38,553 nucleotides of DNA from assembly GCA_004524535.1 (NCBI GenBank), contig SDNY01000022.1:1-38553 (forward strand), in the 5' to 3' direction. The notes below the pieces were generated by a model. The model had not been told where the DNA came from. It did not search any database and worked only from the letters and a program-made list of their open reading frames with translations. This DNA comes from Promethearchaeota archaeon (GTDB taxonomy: Archaea; Asgardarchaeota; Lokiarchaeia; Sigyniarchaeales; SOKP01). The position numbers and the translations under genes are program-made. This document shows, piece by piece, positions 17,790 to 26,263 of this stretch (within the stretch, counting starts at the first letter, position 1; each line of letters opens with the position of its first letter).

Positions 17790-18296
17790 ATGAACATTAG
17801 ACAACGGCATTTTATCAAGCATACAGAAATTCGGGATCTTAAAGAAGATATTCTAAAGCAGTATAATAATGATTTTATTGAGCAAATTTTTCCAAAGAAA
17901 TGCAATATTGAGCTGATTTTAACGGAAGCAGGAGATATTTTATACGCTGTTAACAATGAGCTAACACTTTGGAAATCAGAAGATGGATATATTCCAGTTT
18001 TAACCTTATTATTAGATAATAAGGTTGATTTAAAAACTATAGTCGTAGACAAGGGTGCAATTAGATTTGTAACAAATGGAGCGGATATTATGCGCCCTGG
18101 TATTACAGAAATTGACGCTTCCATTAAAAAGGGAGATATTATGCAAATAGTTGATGAGAATCATAAAAGACCTTTAGCTGTAGGTAAAGCCCTTTTTAAT
18201 GCGAAAGAAATGGAGGCAAAAACTTCTGGAAAAGTAGTCAAAAATCTGCATACAATTCAGGACTCTGTTTGGAACTTTGAAAAGAATTTTAAATAA
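17790..18296 (+). CDS. PUA-domain protein, MCT-1/Tma20-like
   Basis: A 168-residue RNA-binding protein. The N-terminal half (1-80) is a pre-PUA domain. The C-terminal PUA domain (about 82-160) shows VDKGAIRFVTNGADIMRPGI, then KKGDIMQIVDENHKRPLAVGKALF and NLHTIQDSVWN. Eukaryotic MCT-1/Tma20 acts with DENR/Tma22 in ribosome recycling and re-initiation; archaeal homologues are assumed to act in translation. It is of normal length. Its last 58 coding bases reappear at 21394-21451 beyond the glycosidase gene, with a different C-terminal ending (SVWKLISK). Confidence 0.87.
   Translation: MNIRQRHFIKHTEIRDLKEDILKQYNNDFIEQIFPKKCNIELILTEAGDILYAVNNELTLWKSEDGYIPVLTLLLDNKVDLKTIVVDKGAIRFVTNGADIMRPGITEIDASIKKGDIMQIVDENHKRPLAVGKALFNAKEMEAKTSGKVVKNLHTIQDSVWNFEKNFK
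18217..18274 (+). repeat. Copy 1 of a 58-bp repeat, PUA gene 3' end
   Basis: This segment is repeated at 21394-21451 in the same orientation with five mismatches and no gaps. Four of the five changes are at silent codon positions, so both copies evolved under coding constraint. Confidence 0.85.
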
Positions 18297-18309
18297 TCGT
18301 GAAACTGAC

Positions 18310-21300
18310 ATGTCTTTCAATTTAAAAGAGGTTGATTGGTCTGAATTTAAGAGCCCACCGAAGTATGCTCGTCCTCTTGTAAGATGGTGGTGGACCGGAT
18401 TAGATGTTGAAAAGGAAGAATTAATAAATGAAGTTAAAGAGTTAGACGAAGCGGGATTTTTAGGTGCTGAAATCCAAGCTTTTATGATTGGTTCACCTAT
18501 GGATTTAGAAAAGAAGGATAAAGAGAGAGCTGCTCGTTCGCATAGATTTATGCAACCTTATTATTATGAAATGGTAAAAGCAGTTTTAGACGAAGCATCT
18601 AAGCGAGGGATGATAATGGATTTAACGATTGGATCTGCTTGGCCTGCTGGGGGTACTCATATTTCAAACGAAGATTCCATGAAAGTATTAATGGTAGGTC
18701 AGCAAATTATTGAAGGTCCATTAGAATATTCTGATAAAATTCCAGAATATACTAGGCCACCAAAAAGAGGACTTGGTCTCATAGAGGATATTGAGGAGGG
18801 AATAAAATTAGAAGCAGTAGTTGCATTTAAACCTATTAATCAGGTTGATAAACCTGGAAAAATTGCATATAGAAAATTTAAAACCACCAACATTGATAGA
18901 GATTCGATTATAGATTTAACTGATAAAGTTGATGATGATCTATATTTAAATTGGAACATTCCTGAAGGAATTTGGCAAATTCTCTCTTTTTATAGTGGCC
19001 CTTCAGGAATACATCCATTAGCAGATAGCCGTTCAGAACCAGGAAAGGGAAGTTTAGTATTAGATCATCTTTCATCCAAATCAATTAAAAAACATATGGA
19101 TTTACATCTCGGAGAGGGTAAAAAGTATTTTGAAAATCATTTCGGCACAACACTTCGAGCAATTTTCACGGATAGCCTTGAATTAGCTTCTAGTTGGTTA
19201 TGGACTGAAGATCTTCTAAATCAATTTGAAAAAAGACGAGGATATAATCTTAGACCATTTTTGCCAATTTGTTTTGCTCCATATAGAGATAATAAATATC
19301 TCCAAGCATTTTTTGGGTCTGGAGGAGACATGCCGCTGTTTGATTTTCAAGGAACTATTGGAGAAAAAATAAGATATGATTATGAAAAAACTATTTCTGA
19401 TCTTTTTTCTGAAGAATTTGTGAAGACTATGACAATTTGGGACGAAAATAATAAATTAAAAAATCGTATCCAAGCTTATGGAATCAGAGCAGACACATTA
19501 AAAACATATGGTATTGCTCATATCCCTGAAACCGAAAATTTATATGCGGGAGGTGCAATTGATTTTTTAAAATTTGCGGGTTCAGCGGCTATTCTCTACA
19601 ATAAACCTTTAATTACTGCTGAATCAATTGTTTGGAATCAGAGAGATTATATGACAACACCGCTTAAATGGAAAGTTTGTGCTGATAGATTATTTAGTTC
19701 GGGAATAAATCAAATGATATATCATGGATTTCCATATCAAAATAAGCAGTTCCCTTATCCTGGATTTTGTGGGTTTTCCACACCATATCTCCCAAAAATG
19801 GCGAATTTTTCATCTAATTTTAGCAGAATGAATCCGTTTTGGGATTTTTTTCCAATCATGAATAATTATATAACAAGATGTCAATATATATTACAGCGCG
19901 GAAAGCCAGTATCTAATATAGCGATCTATTATTCAGTTTTTAATTATTGCGATGCTGTATTAAAAAAAGAGGAATTAATGGTTGGTTATTTGGATGAGTT
20001 TGATGCTCCCCTAACAGAAAGCGCTGCTCTTTCAAGTAGAAAGAAAAAACTGGATCCTAATGATAAATGGACATTAAAATTATTAGAATTAACGGATAAT
20101 TTAAGTGCTAATGGATTTTTTTATACTCATATTAACGAAGAAAGTGTTTTAAATGCAAGTAACAATCTCATTGCGGGATGTGGAGATTTTGACATTTTGA
20201 TATTCCCAAACATAGAAAAAATTTCATTAGATATTGCACGAAAATTAAAAGAAATAAATAATTCAGGCATTCCTATAATTTTCGTAGGGACATTACCAGA
20301 TGGCCAACCAGGCTTTTTAAATTTCGAGAAGAATGACAAAGAAATTAAAAAGATTATAAATGAGTTAATTGAAAATAGAAAAGCATTTTTGATTGAAAGT
20401 AATCAAAATATCTCCCAATTTCTAATCCAGAAGCTAAAAATAAATCCGGAATTAATGTTTGATCAAGAACAACCAACTATTAATTATATTCTTAAAAAAA
20501 GTGAAGGAGCAGACTATTACTTTTTAAGACACTCTCTTAACAAGCCAAAAAAGGTAAATATTAGATTTCCCGCTACAGATAAAATACCATTCATTTTAGA
20601 TCCTTGGAGTGGAAACATATGTCAAGCCGCACAATATAAAAAGGAGGGTAATTCAATAGAAATGGATTTGTGGTTTAACGCCTATGGTTCAATAATCATA
20701 GAATTCAAAAAAACAGAAGAAAAACTGCATATTATCGAAAGCAAGTTAAAATCTGAGAGGATTAATGGTGAGCTTGTATGCTATGGTGATACTCCCGGAA
20801 AATTTATAATAAAATTAAGTAATGGTGATGAAAAAGTAATAGAAATCAATGATGAATATTTAATCTCTATTCCTTTAAACAAATGGCATTTAAAAACTAA
20901 CATTAGAGACCACCTGGGAAATATTTCATCAATTGAAAAGAGTTTAGAAGAATTAAAAGATTGGCGAGAAATTCCTGAATTAAAATATTGTTCAAGTAAA
21001 GGTCTTTATACCACAAAATTTACTATAGAAGAAAATAACATCCAAAATAATCTAAAATTTCTTCTATCCCTTGGAAGAGTTCATGATGTCGCTGTAGTAA
21101 AAATTAATGGCTCTATAACAGATCCTTTGTTAGTATATCCATATGAAATTGATATAACACCTCATATAAAAAGTGGTGAAAATGAAATTGAAATTGAAAT
21201 AACTCCAACGCTTAGAAATCGGTTAAATGGCTACGGTGAAAAAGGAGGTAAAAACTGGAAAAATCATAAAAACAGAAAGGAATTTATGCCATCGGGTTTA

Positions 21301-21351
21301 ATTGGTCCAGTTATTATTAAAACTATTAAACTTTTTAAAATTAGATATTAA
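18310..21351 (+). CDS. GH106-like glycosidase (alpha-L-rhamnosidase family)
   Basis: A large glycosidase of about 1013 residues. The N-terminal motif (PPKYARPLVRWWWTGLDV...EELDEAGFLGAEIQAF) and the segment FTDSLELASSWLWTEDLLNQFEKRRGYNLRPFLP are characteristic of the GH106 alpha-L-rhamnosidase family. A later conserved-looking stretch is ITAESIVWNQRDYMTTPLKWK. The C-terminal 200 residues look like a jelly-roll sugar-binding module. There is no signal peptide, so it should act in the cytoplasm. An upstream ATG at 18277 overlaps the PUA gene; the ATG at 18310, 14 bp after its stop, fits better. GH106 is mainly known from bacteria, and the flanking 58-bp repeats support acquisition by transfer. 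Specificity is unproven. Confidence 0.8.
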   Translation: MSFNLKEVDWSEFKSPPKYARPLVRWWWTGLDVEKEELINEVKELDEAGFLGAEIQAFMIGSPMDLEKKDKERAARSHRFMQPYYYEMVKAVLDEASKRGMIMDLTIGSAWPAGGTHISNEDSMKVLMVGQQIIEGPLEYSDKIPEYTRPPKRGLGLIEDIEEGIKLEAVVAFKPINQVDKPGKIAYRKFKTTNIDRDSIIDLTDKVDDDLYLNWNIPEGIWQILSFYSGPSGIHPLADSRSEPGKGSLVLDHLSSKSIKKHMDLHLGEGKKYFENHFGTTLRAIFTDSLELASSWLWTEDLLNQFEKRRGYNLRPFLPICFAPYRDNKYLQAFFGSGGDMPLFDFQGTIGEKIRYDYEKTISDLFSEEFVKTMTIWDENNKLKNRIQAYGIRADTLKTYGIAHIPETENLYAGGAIDFLKFAGSAAILYNKPLITAESIVWNQRDYMTTPLKWKVCADRLFSSGINQMIYHGFPYQNKQFPYPGFCGFSTPYLPKMANFSSNFSRMNPFWDFFPIMNNYITRCQYILQRGKPVSNIAIYYSVFNYCDAVLKKEELMVGYLDEFDAPLTESAALSSRKKKLDPNDKWTLKLLELTDNLSANGFFYTHINEESVLNASNNLIAGCGDFDILIFPNIEKISLDIARKLKEINNSGIPIIFVGTLPDGQPGFLNFEKNDKEIKKIINELIENRKAFLIESNQNISQFLIQKLKINPELMFDQEQPTINYILKKSEGADYYFLRHSLNKPKKVNIRFPATDKIPFILDPWSGNICQAAQYKKEGNSIEMDLWFNAYGSIIIEFKKTEEKLHIIESKLKSERINGELVCYGDTPGKFIIKLSNGDEKVIEINDEYLISIPLNKWHLKTNIRDHLGNISSIEKSLEELKDWREIPELKYCSSKGLYTTKFTIEENNIQNNLKFLLSLGRVHDVAVVKINGSITDPLLVYPYEIDITPHIKSGENEIEIEITPTLRNRLNGYGEKGGKNWKNHKNRKEFMPSGLIGPVIIKTIKLFKIRY

Positions 21352-21393
21352 AATAGTATTTTTTAAATGAAAGTTAAGAAAATTCTTTTTTTC

Positions 21394-21451
21394 CAAAAAT
21401 TTCTGGAAAAGTAGTTAAAAATTTGCATACAATTCAGGATTCTGTGTGGAA
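21394..21451 (+). pseudogene. Copy 2 of the 58-bp repeat, orphan PUA gene 3' end
   Basis: The frame reads SGKVVKNLHTIQDSVWKLISK and stops, matching the PUA protein C-terminus up to SVW and then diverging. The rest of the gene is absent. It may be the original end of the resident gene, displaced when the glycosidase arrived with its own version of the end, or a piece of a paralogue. Confidence 0.8.
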
Positions 21452-22012
21452 ATTGATCTCAAAATAGTCTTAATTATAGATAAATTAATTCTTTTTAATT
21501 GGTTTAGTCTCGATGGAGATCAAGGTGCGATAATCTCATGGTATAATGCGACTGCAAGTGATATGGATATCATGGTAAATCGTATTGATAAGAATGGAAA
21601 CGTCCTATGGGGTAAAAACGGTACGGAGGTGTCTAATCCTGCAGGAAACGACAATCAGCGCTACGTTGATTATAATACCTATAAGGATCAATATATGTAT
21701 CAAATGTGCAGCGATGGTAAAGGGGGAGCAATCATGGCTTGGACAGATGACAGAGCTTCTGGTGTTACTGATGATGATATCTACGCAGCAAAAGTTCTAT
21801 TTCCTCTACAAAGAGCGCCAGGTTATGTCCCTCCAGGTGATGATGACGATGATGATGATGATGATGATGATGATGAGGATACGGGAATGGTGGTTGTCGT
21901 TGTGGTTATAATAGTTATTGCGAGTGTGGCTGGTGGATTAGTCGTTATTTATGTATTAATTCAAAAAGAGATAATTGACATTTCCAAGCTGAAAGCTAAA
22001 CTTAAAAGATGA
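21446..22012 (+). pseudogene. Truncated surface-protein gene, C-terminal end only
   Basis: The frame can start at a GTG (21446), but the first 25 or so codons overlap the PUA fragment and look accidental. From about 21515 the protein is convincing: GAIISWYN...DIMVNRIDKNGNVLWG and GGAIMAWTDDRASG...DDIYAAKV are units of a beta-propeller-like repeat. Then come PPG, twelve Asp, Glu-Asp, a strongly hydrophobic helix (MVVVVVVIIVIASVAGGLVVIYVLI) and a short basic tail. There is no signal peptide. The likely parent was a membrane-anchored surface protein with the same kind of C-terminal anchor as the giant protein, cut off at its 5' side by a rearrangement. Confidence 0.75.
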
Positions 22013-22033
22013 CAAATATAAATTAATTAATCT

Positions 22034-22046
22034 ATTTTTTTTTTTA
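22034..22046 (+). terminator. T-rich stretch after the surface-protein fragment
   Basis: A run of about a dozen T residues lies some 20-30 bp after the stop at 22012, consistent with archaeal oligo-T termination on the plus strand. Confidence 0.35.
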
Positions 22047-22173
22047 CTTTTACTTTTTCTTTAAGAAATGAGTTTAATAGTTTCTAAAAAATTTCTTAAT
22101 AAAACGGAAAGAACAAGGATAAAAGAAAACATTTAAAAAATTAAGGAGCTAATTCTCTCTAAATTAGAGAATT

Positions 22174-22518
22174 TTATGCACGAATTCTAATTTGATTCGG
22201 TTCAACTATAATAATTTTTCCGATAACATCTTTCAGATTATAACCAATCATGAAATCCTCAAATAGAGTTTTAACTGCTTTTTTCCCCTGAGTTTTTGGT
22301 CTTAATACAATTATTCCATAAAATGGATCTGTAATATTGATAAAATCCGTGTCTAAGGTAATCAATATTTGCTTATTATCGAAACATTTGTGATTTAAAC
22401 TTTTATCATCAATACCTGTTAACTTTTCATGAAAAACAGAATCTACTTTATAATTCCCTTTTTTTTCAATGATATTTTTCAAAATAAAAGGAGTATTTTC
22501 ATCTAATTTAAATCTCAC
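22174..22518 (-). CDS. DUF5615-type PIN-like toxin
   Basis: A 114-residue PIN-like protein. It begins with RFKLDENTP, has the central ILITLDTDF and then GIIVLRP, the usual acidic positions of the family. Such proteins are predicted ribonucleases paired with DUF433 antitoxins. The start overlaps the end of the upstream DUF433 gene by 11 bp, so the two are translationally coupled in the order antitoxin-toxin. Confidence 0.83.
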   Translation of the reverse strand: MRFKLDENTPFILKNIIEKKGNYKVDSVFHEKLTGIDDKSLNHKCFDNKQILITLDTDFINITDPFYGIIVLRPKTQGKKAVKTLFEDFMIGYNLKDVIGKIIIVEPNQIRIRA

Positions 22519-22768
22519 TTGCTTGACCTCGGGAATTAGTTAGAGGTAGAACTTCTTCTCTTGCTAACATTGCCCCATATTGTAATGCCGCTAAAATGTG
22601 TTCCTTCTTAAGTGATGGATATTCTTTTAATATTTCATTTTCTTCCATCCCTTCAGCTAAACAATCTAATATAACAGAAACTAACACTCTAGTATCTTTT
22701 ATACATGCTTTTCCATGACAAACTTTTGGATCGAACGTAATATATTCTTTCCAACTTATTTTATCCAT
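22508..22768 (-). CDS. DUF433-type antitoxin
   Basis: An 86-residue helix-turn-helix-like protein with the DUF433 pattern: YITFDPKVCHGKACIKDTRVLVSVILDCLAEGM then EEILKEYPSLKKEHILAALQYGA. It should bind DNA and neutralise the partner encoded downstream. I chose the ATG at 22768 because the family usually begins a few residues before Y-I-T-x-D-P; an ATG at 22789 adds seven hydrophobic residues and is less likely. Confidence 0.83.
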   Translation of the reverse strand: MDKISWKEYITFDPKVCHGKACIKDTRVLVSVILDCLAEGMEENEILKEYPSLKKEHILAALQYGAMLAREEVLPLTNSRGQASEI

Positions 22769-22833
22769 ATGGATAATAATAAAATTCAAAGATATTAATT
22801 TTTGCTATTTTAAGCTGAAAAAATGAAAATAAA

Positions 22834-23091
22834 TTAAAGAGCTAATGCTTCTCTTAAATCATCAATCAGTTCTAATTTATCGCTTTCAGTTAATTGTTTG
22901 ACATTATCACTTTTTCGATAAAATGAGTCCTTAAGATAATCTTCAAACAAAGCTATAACAACAACGAGGGCGTTTTGGACAAAATCAACATCATGTTCTT
23001 CTTTCAACTTATTCATTAAATCAATAAGAAAGCGATCTTTAAATAATTCTGTTTGGAAATTCGAAAAATCGTTTAAATGAATAATAATGAT
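22834..23091 (-). CDS. Small helical protein, paralogue of 23346-23645, start uncertain
   Basis: From the ATG at 23016 the product has 60 residues (MNKLKEEHDVDFVQNALVVV...). The frame is open up to 23091 and the extra residues (FKDRFLIDLMNKLKEE) still resemble the neighbour at 23346-23645 (NNRFIWECHKIIELMNILKES). The coding region therefore probably extends upstream, but no ATG, GTG or TTG is found there. The core, NAL-V/I-x-x-x-x-LFED, is a hydrophobic helix ending in acidic residues. I do not recognise a family. It may be a 5'-truncated copy of its neighbour. Confidence 0.5.
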   Translation of the reverse strand: MIIIHLNDFSNFQTELFKDRFLIDLMNKLKEEHDVDFVQNALVVVIALFEDYLKDSFYRKSDNVKQLTESDKLELIDDLREALAL

Positions 23092-23129
23092 TTAATTTTA
23101 AAGAGATATAGTTAATTTTTTGTATTGAA

Positions 23130-23295
23130 TTATTTAGTTATTTTTTCTTTCCTCGTTTTATATTCAGGACAGATCATAAAATTAGGAGATTTATAACATA
23201 CATAATGAATCTATTTTGTGTAAAGAGCATTTTTCGAAAAAAGCGCATTTTAATCCAAGATTTTCGTCTAAACTTGTCCCAGTACTCATCATCAT
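23130..23295 (-). pseudogene. Frameshifted Cys-rich mini-ORF
   Basis: From the ATG triplet at 23287-23295 the minus strand encodes MMMSTGTSLDENLGLKCAFFEKCSLHKIDSL and then stops at 23191. A +1 shift continues into CYKSPNFMICPEYKTRKEKITK and a stop at 23130. Joined, it would give a protein of about 55 residues with five or so Cys and one His, a plausible zinc-binding finger. It is either a frameshifted small gene or a sequencing indel. Confidence 0.35.
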
Positions 23296-23345
23296 CTCTC
23301 TAATTTTTATAATTTTGACTTTTCTTTTTTTCCGAAATGTGTAAT

Positions 23346-23645
23346 TTAAGTTATAATCTCTGATTTTAATATATTAATTAAGAGCTCCTTTTCCTGTTTA
23401 GAGGATTCATCCAAGTCTACGTTTTTTAAATCAACTGAGGCTTTATAAACATCTTCAAATATAGATAATAATAAAATTAGGGCATTTTTAATGATTAATT
23501 TAAAATTTTCTTTCTCCGATTCTTTTAAAATATTCATTAGTTCTATAATTTTATGGCATTCCCATATAAATCTATTATTATTATCATTTAAAATATCAAA
23601 TGCCTGTTCCATAATTTCAGAATAAAAGATAACTTCCCAATCCAT
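23346..23645 (-). CDS. Small helical protein of unknown family
   Basis: A 99-residue acidic helical protein (MDWEVIFYSEIMEQAFDILNDNNNRF...) with the core LMNILKESEKENFKLIIKNALILLLSIFEDVYK. The same core, with NAL-x4-LFED spacing, is found in the product at 22834. No catalytic motif is seen. It follows a toxin-antitoxin pair on the same strand, but there is no direct evidence that it belongs to it. Confidence 0.6.
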   Translation of the reverse strand: MDWEVIFYSEIMEQAFDILNDNNNRFIWECHKIIELMNILKESEKENFKLIIKNALILLLSIFEDVYKASVDLKNVDLDESSKQEKELLINILKSEIIT

Positions 23646-24078
23646 AAAAATGCCCTAAAATCCTTAACCCTTCTACTTTTATGTATAATAAAATTATATT
23701 ATACAATACTATTAAAAAAGCTTAAAAAAACCTTATTATGTTCTTTTATTACGAAAAAAGAATATTTTATAGAGTAATATAAAGCAATGGAAATTGACCC
23801 CAAGTAAATTATTTGTAGTATTAACTTAAAACAATTTTACTTGGTTATTTATAAATAAAATCTGCGTTTTTTAGATTATGATAAGGCAGAGTAATATGAA
23901 TAAATTTGTGTGTGTGGAATTATTAAATTTGTATTGTGTAATCTGGATAATACACTATTCTATATTCTGAAATTTATTTGTATTACTTAGATCTTACTGC
24001 AAGGGTCATAATTGAATATATCAAGATGACTCTCAGAAAATATATAAAAATAAAAATTAGGTGGTGTTTGTTATTTCG
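23646..24078. other. Intergenic region with an inverted repeat
   Basis: No gene is supported. The 9-bp arms CCAAGTAAA (23800-23808) and TTTACTTGG (23836-23844) form an inverted repeat with a 27-base loop. The rest is AT-rich. A GGTGGTG at 24060-24066 may be the ribosome-binding site for the gene at 24079. Confidence 0.4.
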
Positions 24079-24372
24079 ATGTACAGAAGTTTTCTACTAA
24101 AAAATAATTTTTGGGCCAAGAAAGGTAATGAAAAGAATCCTGACTCAGAGAAGGTATTTATTAAACATGATGAGTTAGGGGGAGTTTATGCGATTATTCA
24201 AAAAGGTGAAAAAAAGGGAGTTAAAATTATTACGGATGGGGAAGCGAAGTTTTTTGATAATTTTGATAAACTTGATACATTTTTGAATAGCCTAAAACAA
24301 AGACAAGACAATTTTGTTAAAATTCTAAAGAGAAGAAGTATTTCGCATAAACTGAGAACTCTCGATATCTAA
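24079..24372 (+). CDS. Unknown small basic protein
   Basis: A 97-residue protein (MYRSFLLKNNFWAKKGNEKNPDSEKVFIKHDELGGVYAIIQKG...) with alternating strands followed by helices and a basic end (KILKRRSISHKLRTLDI). No family recognised. A GTG at 24061 is also in frame, but the ATG at 24079 stands a suitable distance behind the GGTGGTG motif. It is a single isolated gene, facing the MFS transporter tail to tail. Confidence 0.5.
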   Translation: MYRSFLLKNNFWAKKGNEKNPDSEKVFIKHDELGGVYAIIQKGEKKGVKIITDGEAKFFDNFDKLDTFLNSLKQRQDNFVKILKRRSISHKLRTLDI

Positions 24373-24378
24373 AAAGGA

Positions 24379-24386
24379 TTTTTTTT
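24379..24386 (+). terminator. Oligo-T terminator
   Basis: Eight T residues shortly after the stop at 24370-24372, suited to archaeal plus-strand termination. Beyond it, 24400-24495 is unusually GC-rich for the window and open in one frame (EEPTLQRWTEVNGFNVGSM...), possibly gene debris. Confidence 0.45.
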
Positions 24387-24484
24387 CTTATTATATTGAA
24401 AGGATAAGGAAGAACCAACGCTTCAGCGGTGGACGGAGGTAAATGGATTCAACGTAGGATCCATGTCAATTAGTACAATTCTTT

Positions 24485-25846
24485 TCATTGATTAGATTTA
24501 GTTTTTTTTAAAATTTCAGCTCGTTCATCTAAAATTTTTTTAATTGCATTCTTATCTTCACCATACCATCTTAAAGCTAAAAACCACAGCAGAATTCCAG
24601 GAATTATTAAAAGAGAAACTATTACAACGGTTAATTGATAATTTAAACTGGTCATAGTTAAAATAATTCCGACAATCAGAGGTCCTGCGCCAAAACCGAA
24701 ATTTTCTAAAAGTTGATTCCAGGAAGTAATTTTCCCTTGGGCTTCAGGAAGGTTTATTTCTTGGAGAAGAGGAGCTTGATTAACCATATATAGTGAAGAT
24801 ATTATGCTAGAAGTAAAAAATAATGCCCCCCAGATCCATATCATTGGTATCGAGAATAGATATGGAATATCCCGCCCTTGTTCTACTGTTAAATGTGGCA
24901 AAGGAATAAAAAACAGAAGAATAAAAGTAATAACATTCACGCTAAGAGCTATAATTATAAAATAGATTCTACTTATAGGATGGGTTTTAGCAACTTTATC
25001 CGAGAACCTAGCAAGAAATAATTGACCAATTAATCCCCCAGTTAAACTAAATACAATTAAAAAGATACCAGTAAAAACGGGAGAAAGATTATGGGGTTCA
25101 GTTTGTATAAAAGGTAAAATTAATAAATATAGGCTACCCATTAGAATATTTGTTGAAATACCTTCAATTAGCGCAACAATATTAGTTTTACTTAACATGG
25201 TTTTTTTCATCATTTTGCGATCAATTTGGAATTCATATTCAATAGAATCATCTTTAAGAAGCTCATTAAGTTGTTCTTCTTGGCTCCCTCTTTTAGGCTC
25301 TTTAATGTGAATAAAAAAGAAAAAACCAGCAACTATTATCGACAACCCAATCCACCAGAAATAAAGCCTCCAATATCCATATTGAACAAAAGCAGAAGCT
25401 ATTAAAAACCCAAATGTAGTAAATAAACCCATTATAATCCCCAGAATCCCAAAAAAGCGGGAACGATAATCCTTTGGAACGATATCGTTTGAGAGGGAAA
25501 CGATAGAAGGCCAAGAACCTCCCGTAAAAAAAGCAAAAATAATGATATATAATAAGAAATACCACCATGTTTCCATACCTTTCCCCTCATCCACAAATCC
25601 AATCAAGAACATACTAATTCCTCTAAAAATCGAAATTGCAAAAATTATCTTAGTTCTTCTAAATTTATCGATATAGAATCCAAAAAAAATCCCTGCCGCT
25701 GCCGATACCCAAAATAATACAGTAATTAAAATTCCCATTTCTAGCGCATGATATGGATCATTGGGCCATATTATAAATGATAATGGGACAACAAGAACAA
25801 TTAATCCTCCAAAAGCTAAACTTTGAAAACCGCCTAAGAGGAACAA
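24485..25846 (-). CDS. MFS transporter
   Basis: A 453-residue membrane protein with about twelve hydrophobic segments, a central loop at about 185-215 (KEPKRGSQEEQLNELLKDD) and the MFS motif A equivalent GFYIDKFRRTK after the second helix. It is a secondary transporter; the substrate cannot be inferred. The start at 25846 is a TTG. The frame stays open upstream and adds NESKFSINRHFWS before SLFLLGG, which looks like a normal MFS N-terminus but offers no ATG or GTG, so the true start is uncertain. It is not clearly part of an operon. Confidence 0.85.
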   Translation of the reverse strand: MFLLGGFQSLAFGGLIVLVVPLSFIIWPNDPYHALEMGILITVLFWVSAAAGIFFGFYIDKFRRTKIIFAISIFRGISMFLIGFVDEGKGMETWWYFLLYIIIFAFFTGGSWPSIVSLSNDIVPKDYRSRFFGILGIIMGLFTTFGFLIASAFVQYGYWRLYFWWIGLSIIVAGFFFFIHIKEPKRGSQEEQLNELLKDDSIEYEFQIDRKMMKKTMLSKTNIVALIEGISTNILMGSLYLLILPFIQTEPHNLSPVFTGIFLIVFSLTGGLIGQLFLARFSDKVAKTHPISRIYFIIIALSVNVITFILLFFIPLPHLTVEQGRDIPYLFSIPMIWIWGALFFTSSIISSLYMVNQAPLLQEINLPEAQGKITSWNQLLENFGFGAGPLIVGIILTMTSLNYQLTVVIVSLLIIPGILLWFLALRWYGEDKNAIKKILDERAEILKKTKSNQ

Positions 25847-26263
25847 TGACCAAAAGTGACGATTTATAGAAAATTTTGACTCATTTGTTATTAGAAAGCA
25901 CCTTTTATTTATGGAGAATTTTTTTATCGTGTTTTGAAAATGAGATCTAAGATTTTAATATAATGAAATAACAATTCTGTACTTTTGTCTACTGAAATTG
26001 CCAATGCAATTTTCTGTTATTAAATTTTTACGCAAATTTTAATATAATTCTGAACGTTTTTAGTGATAATATTTATAAAAAGAAATATGACCTATGATAT
26101 CTTTAACTTTAAAAGCTCTTTTCATATTTTTTTTATTAATATTATTAATACTTTATTACTTCGGATTATCTTTTTATATAACATTATAATTTTTCTTATA
26201 AATACATATTTGATTAAAAGATATCTCTTGCTATAGAGTGGTAGAACATTCTTAGGTTTGAAA
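25847..26263. other. Intergenic region between MFS and HAD genes
   Basis: No separate gene is supported. The first about 95 bases continue the MFS frame upstream without a start. The remainder is AT-rich with T-runs near 26128-26160 and probably holds the promoters of both divergent genes. Confidence 0.45.

Noticed and set aside
17468-18124. Antisense ORFs over the 2H phosphoesterase and PUA genes
   Set aside because: Both underlying genes carry family motifs; the antisense products do not.
18277-18310. Upstream ATG start for the glycosidase
   Set aside because: It overlaps the PUA gene end and lies within reach of the duplicated segment; the ATG at 18310 gives a better N-terminus for the family.
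21585-21911. Plus-strand ORF of 108 codons rich in Met
   Set aside because: It is the GATGAT tract of the surface-protein fragment read in another frame (ATG ATG ATG).
24400-24495. GC-richer open stretch reading EEPTLQRWTEVNGFNVGSM
   Set aside because: Only about 30 codons, no start and overlapping the MFS gene end; possible debris but not enough for a feature of its own.
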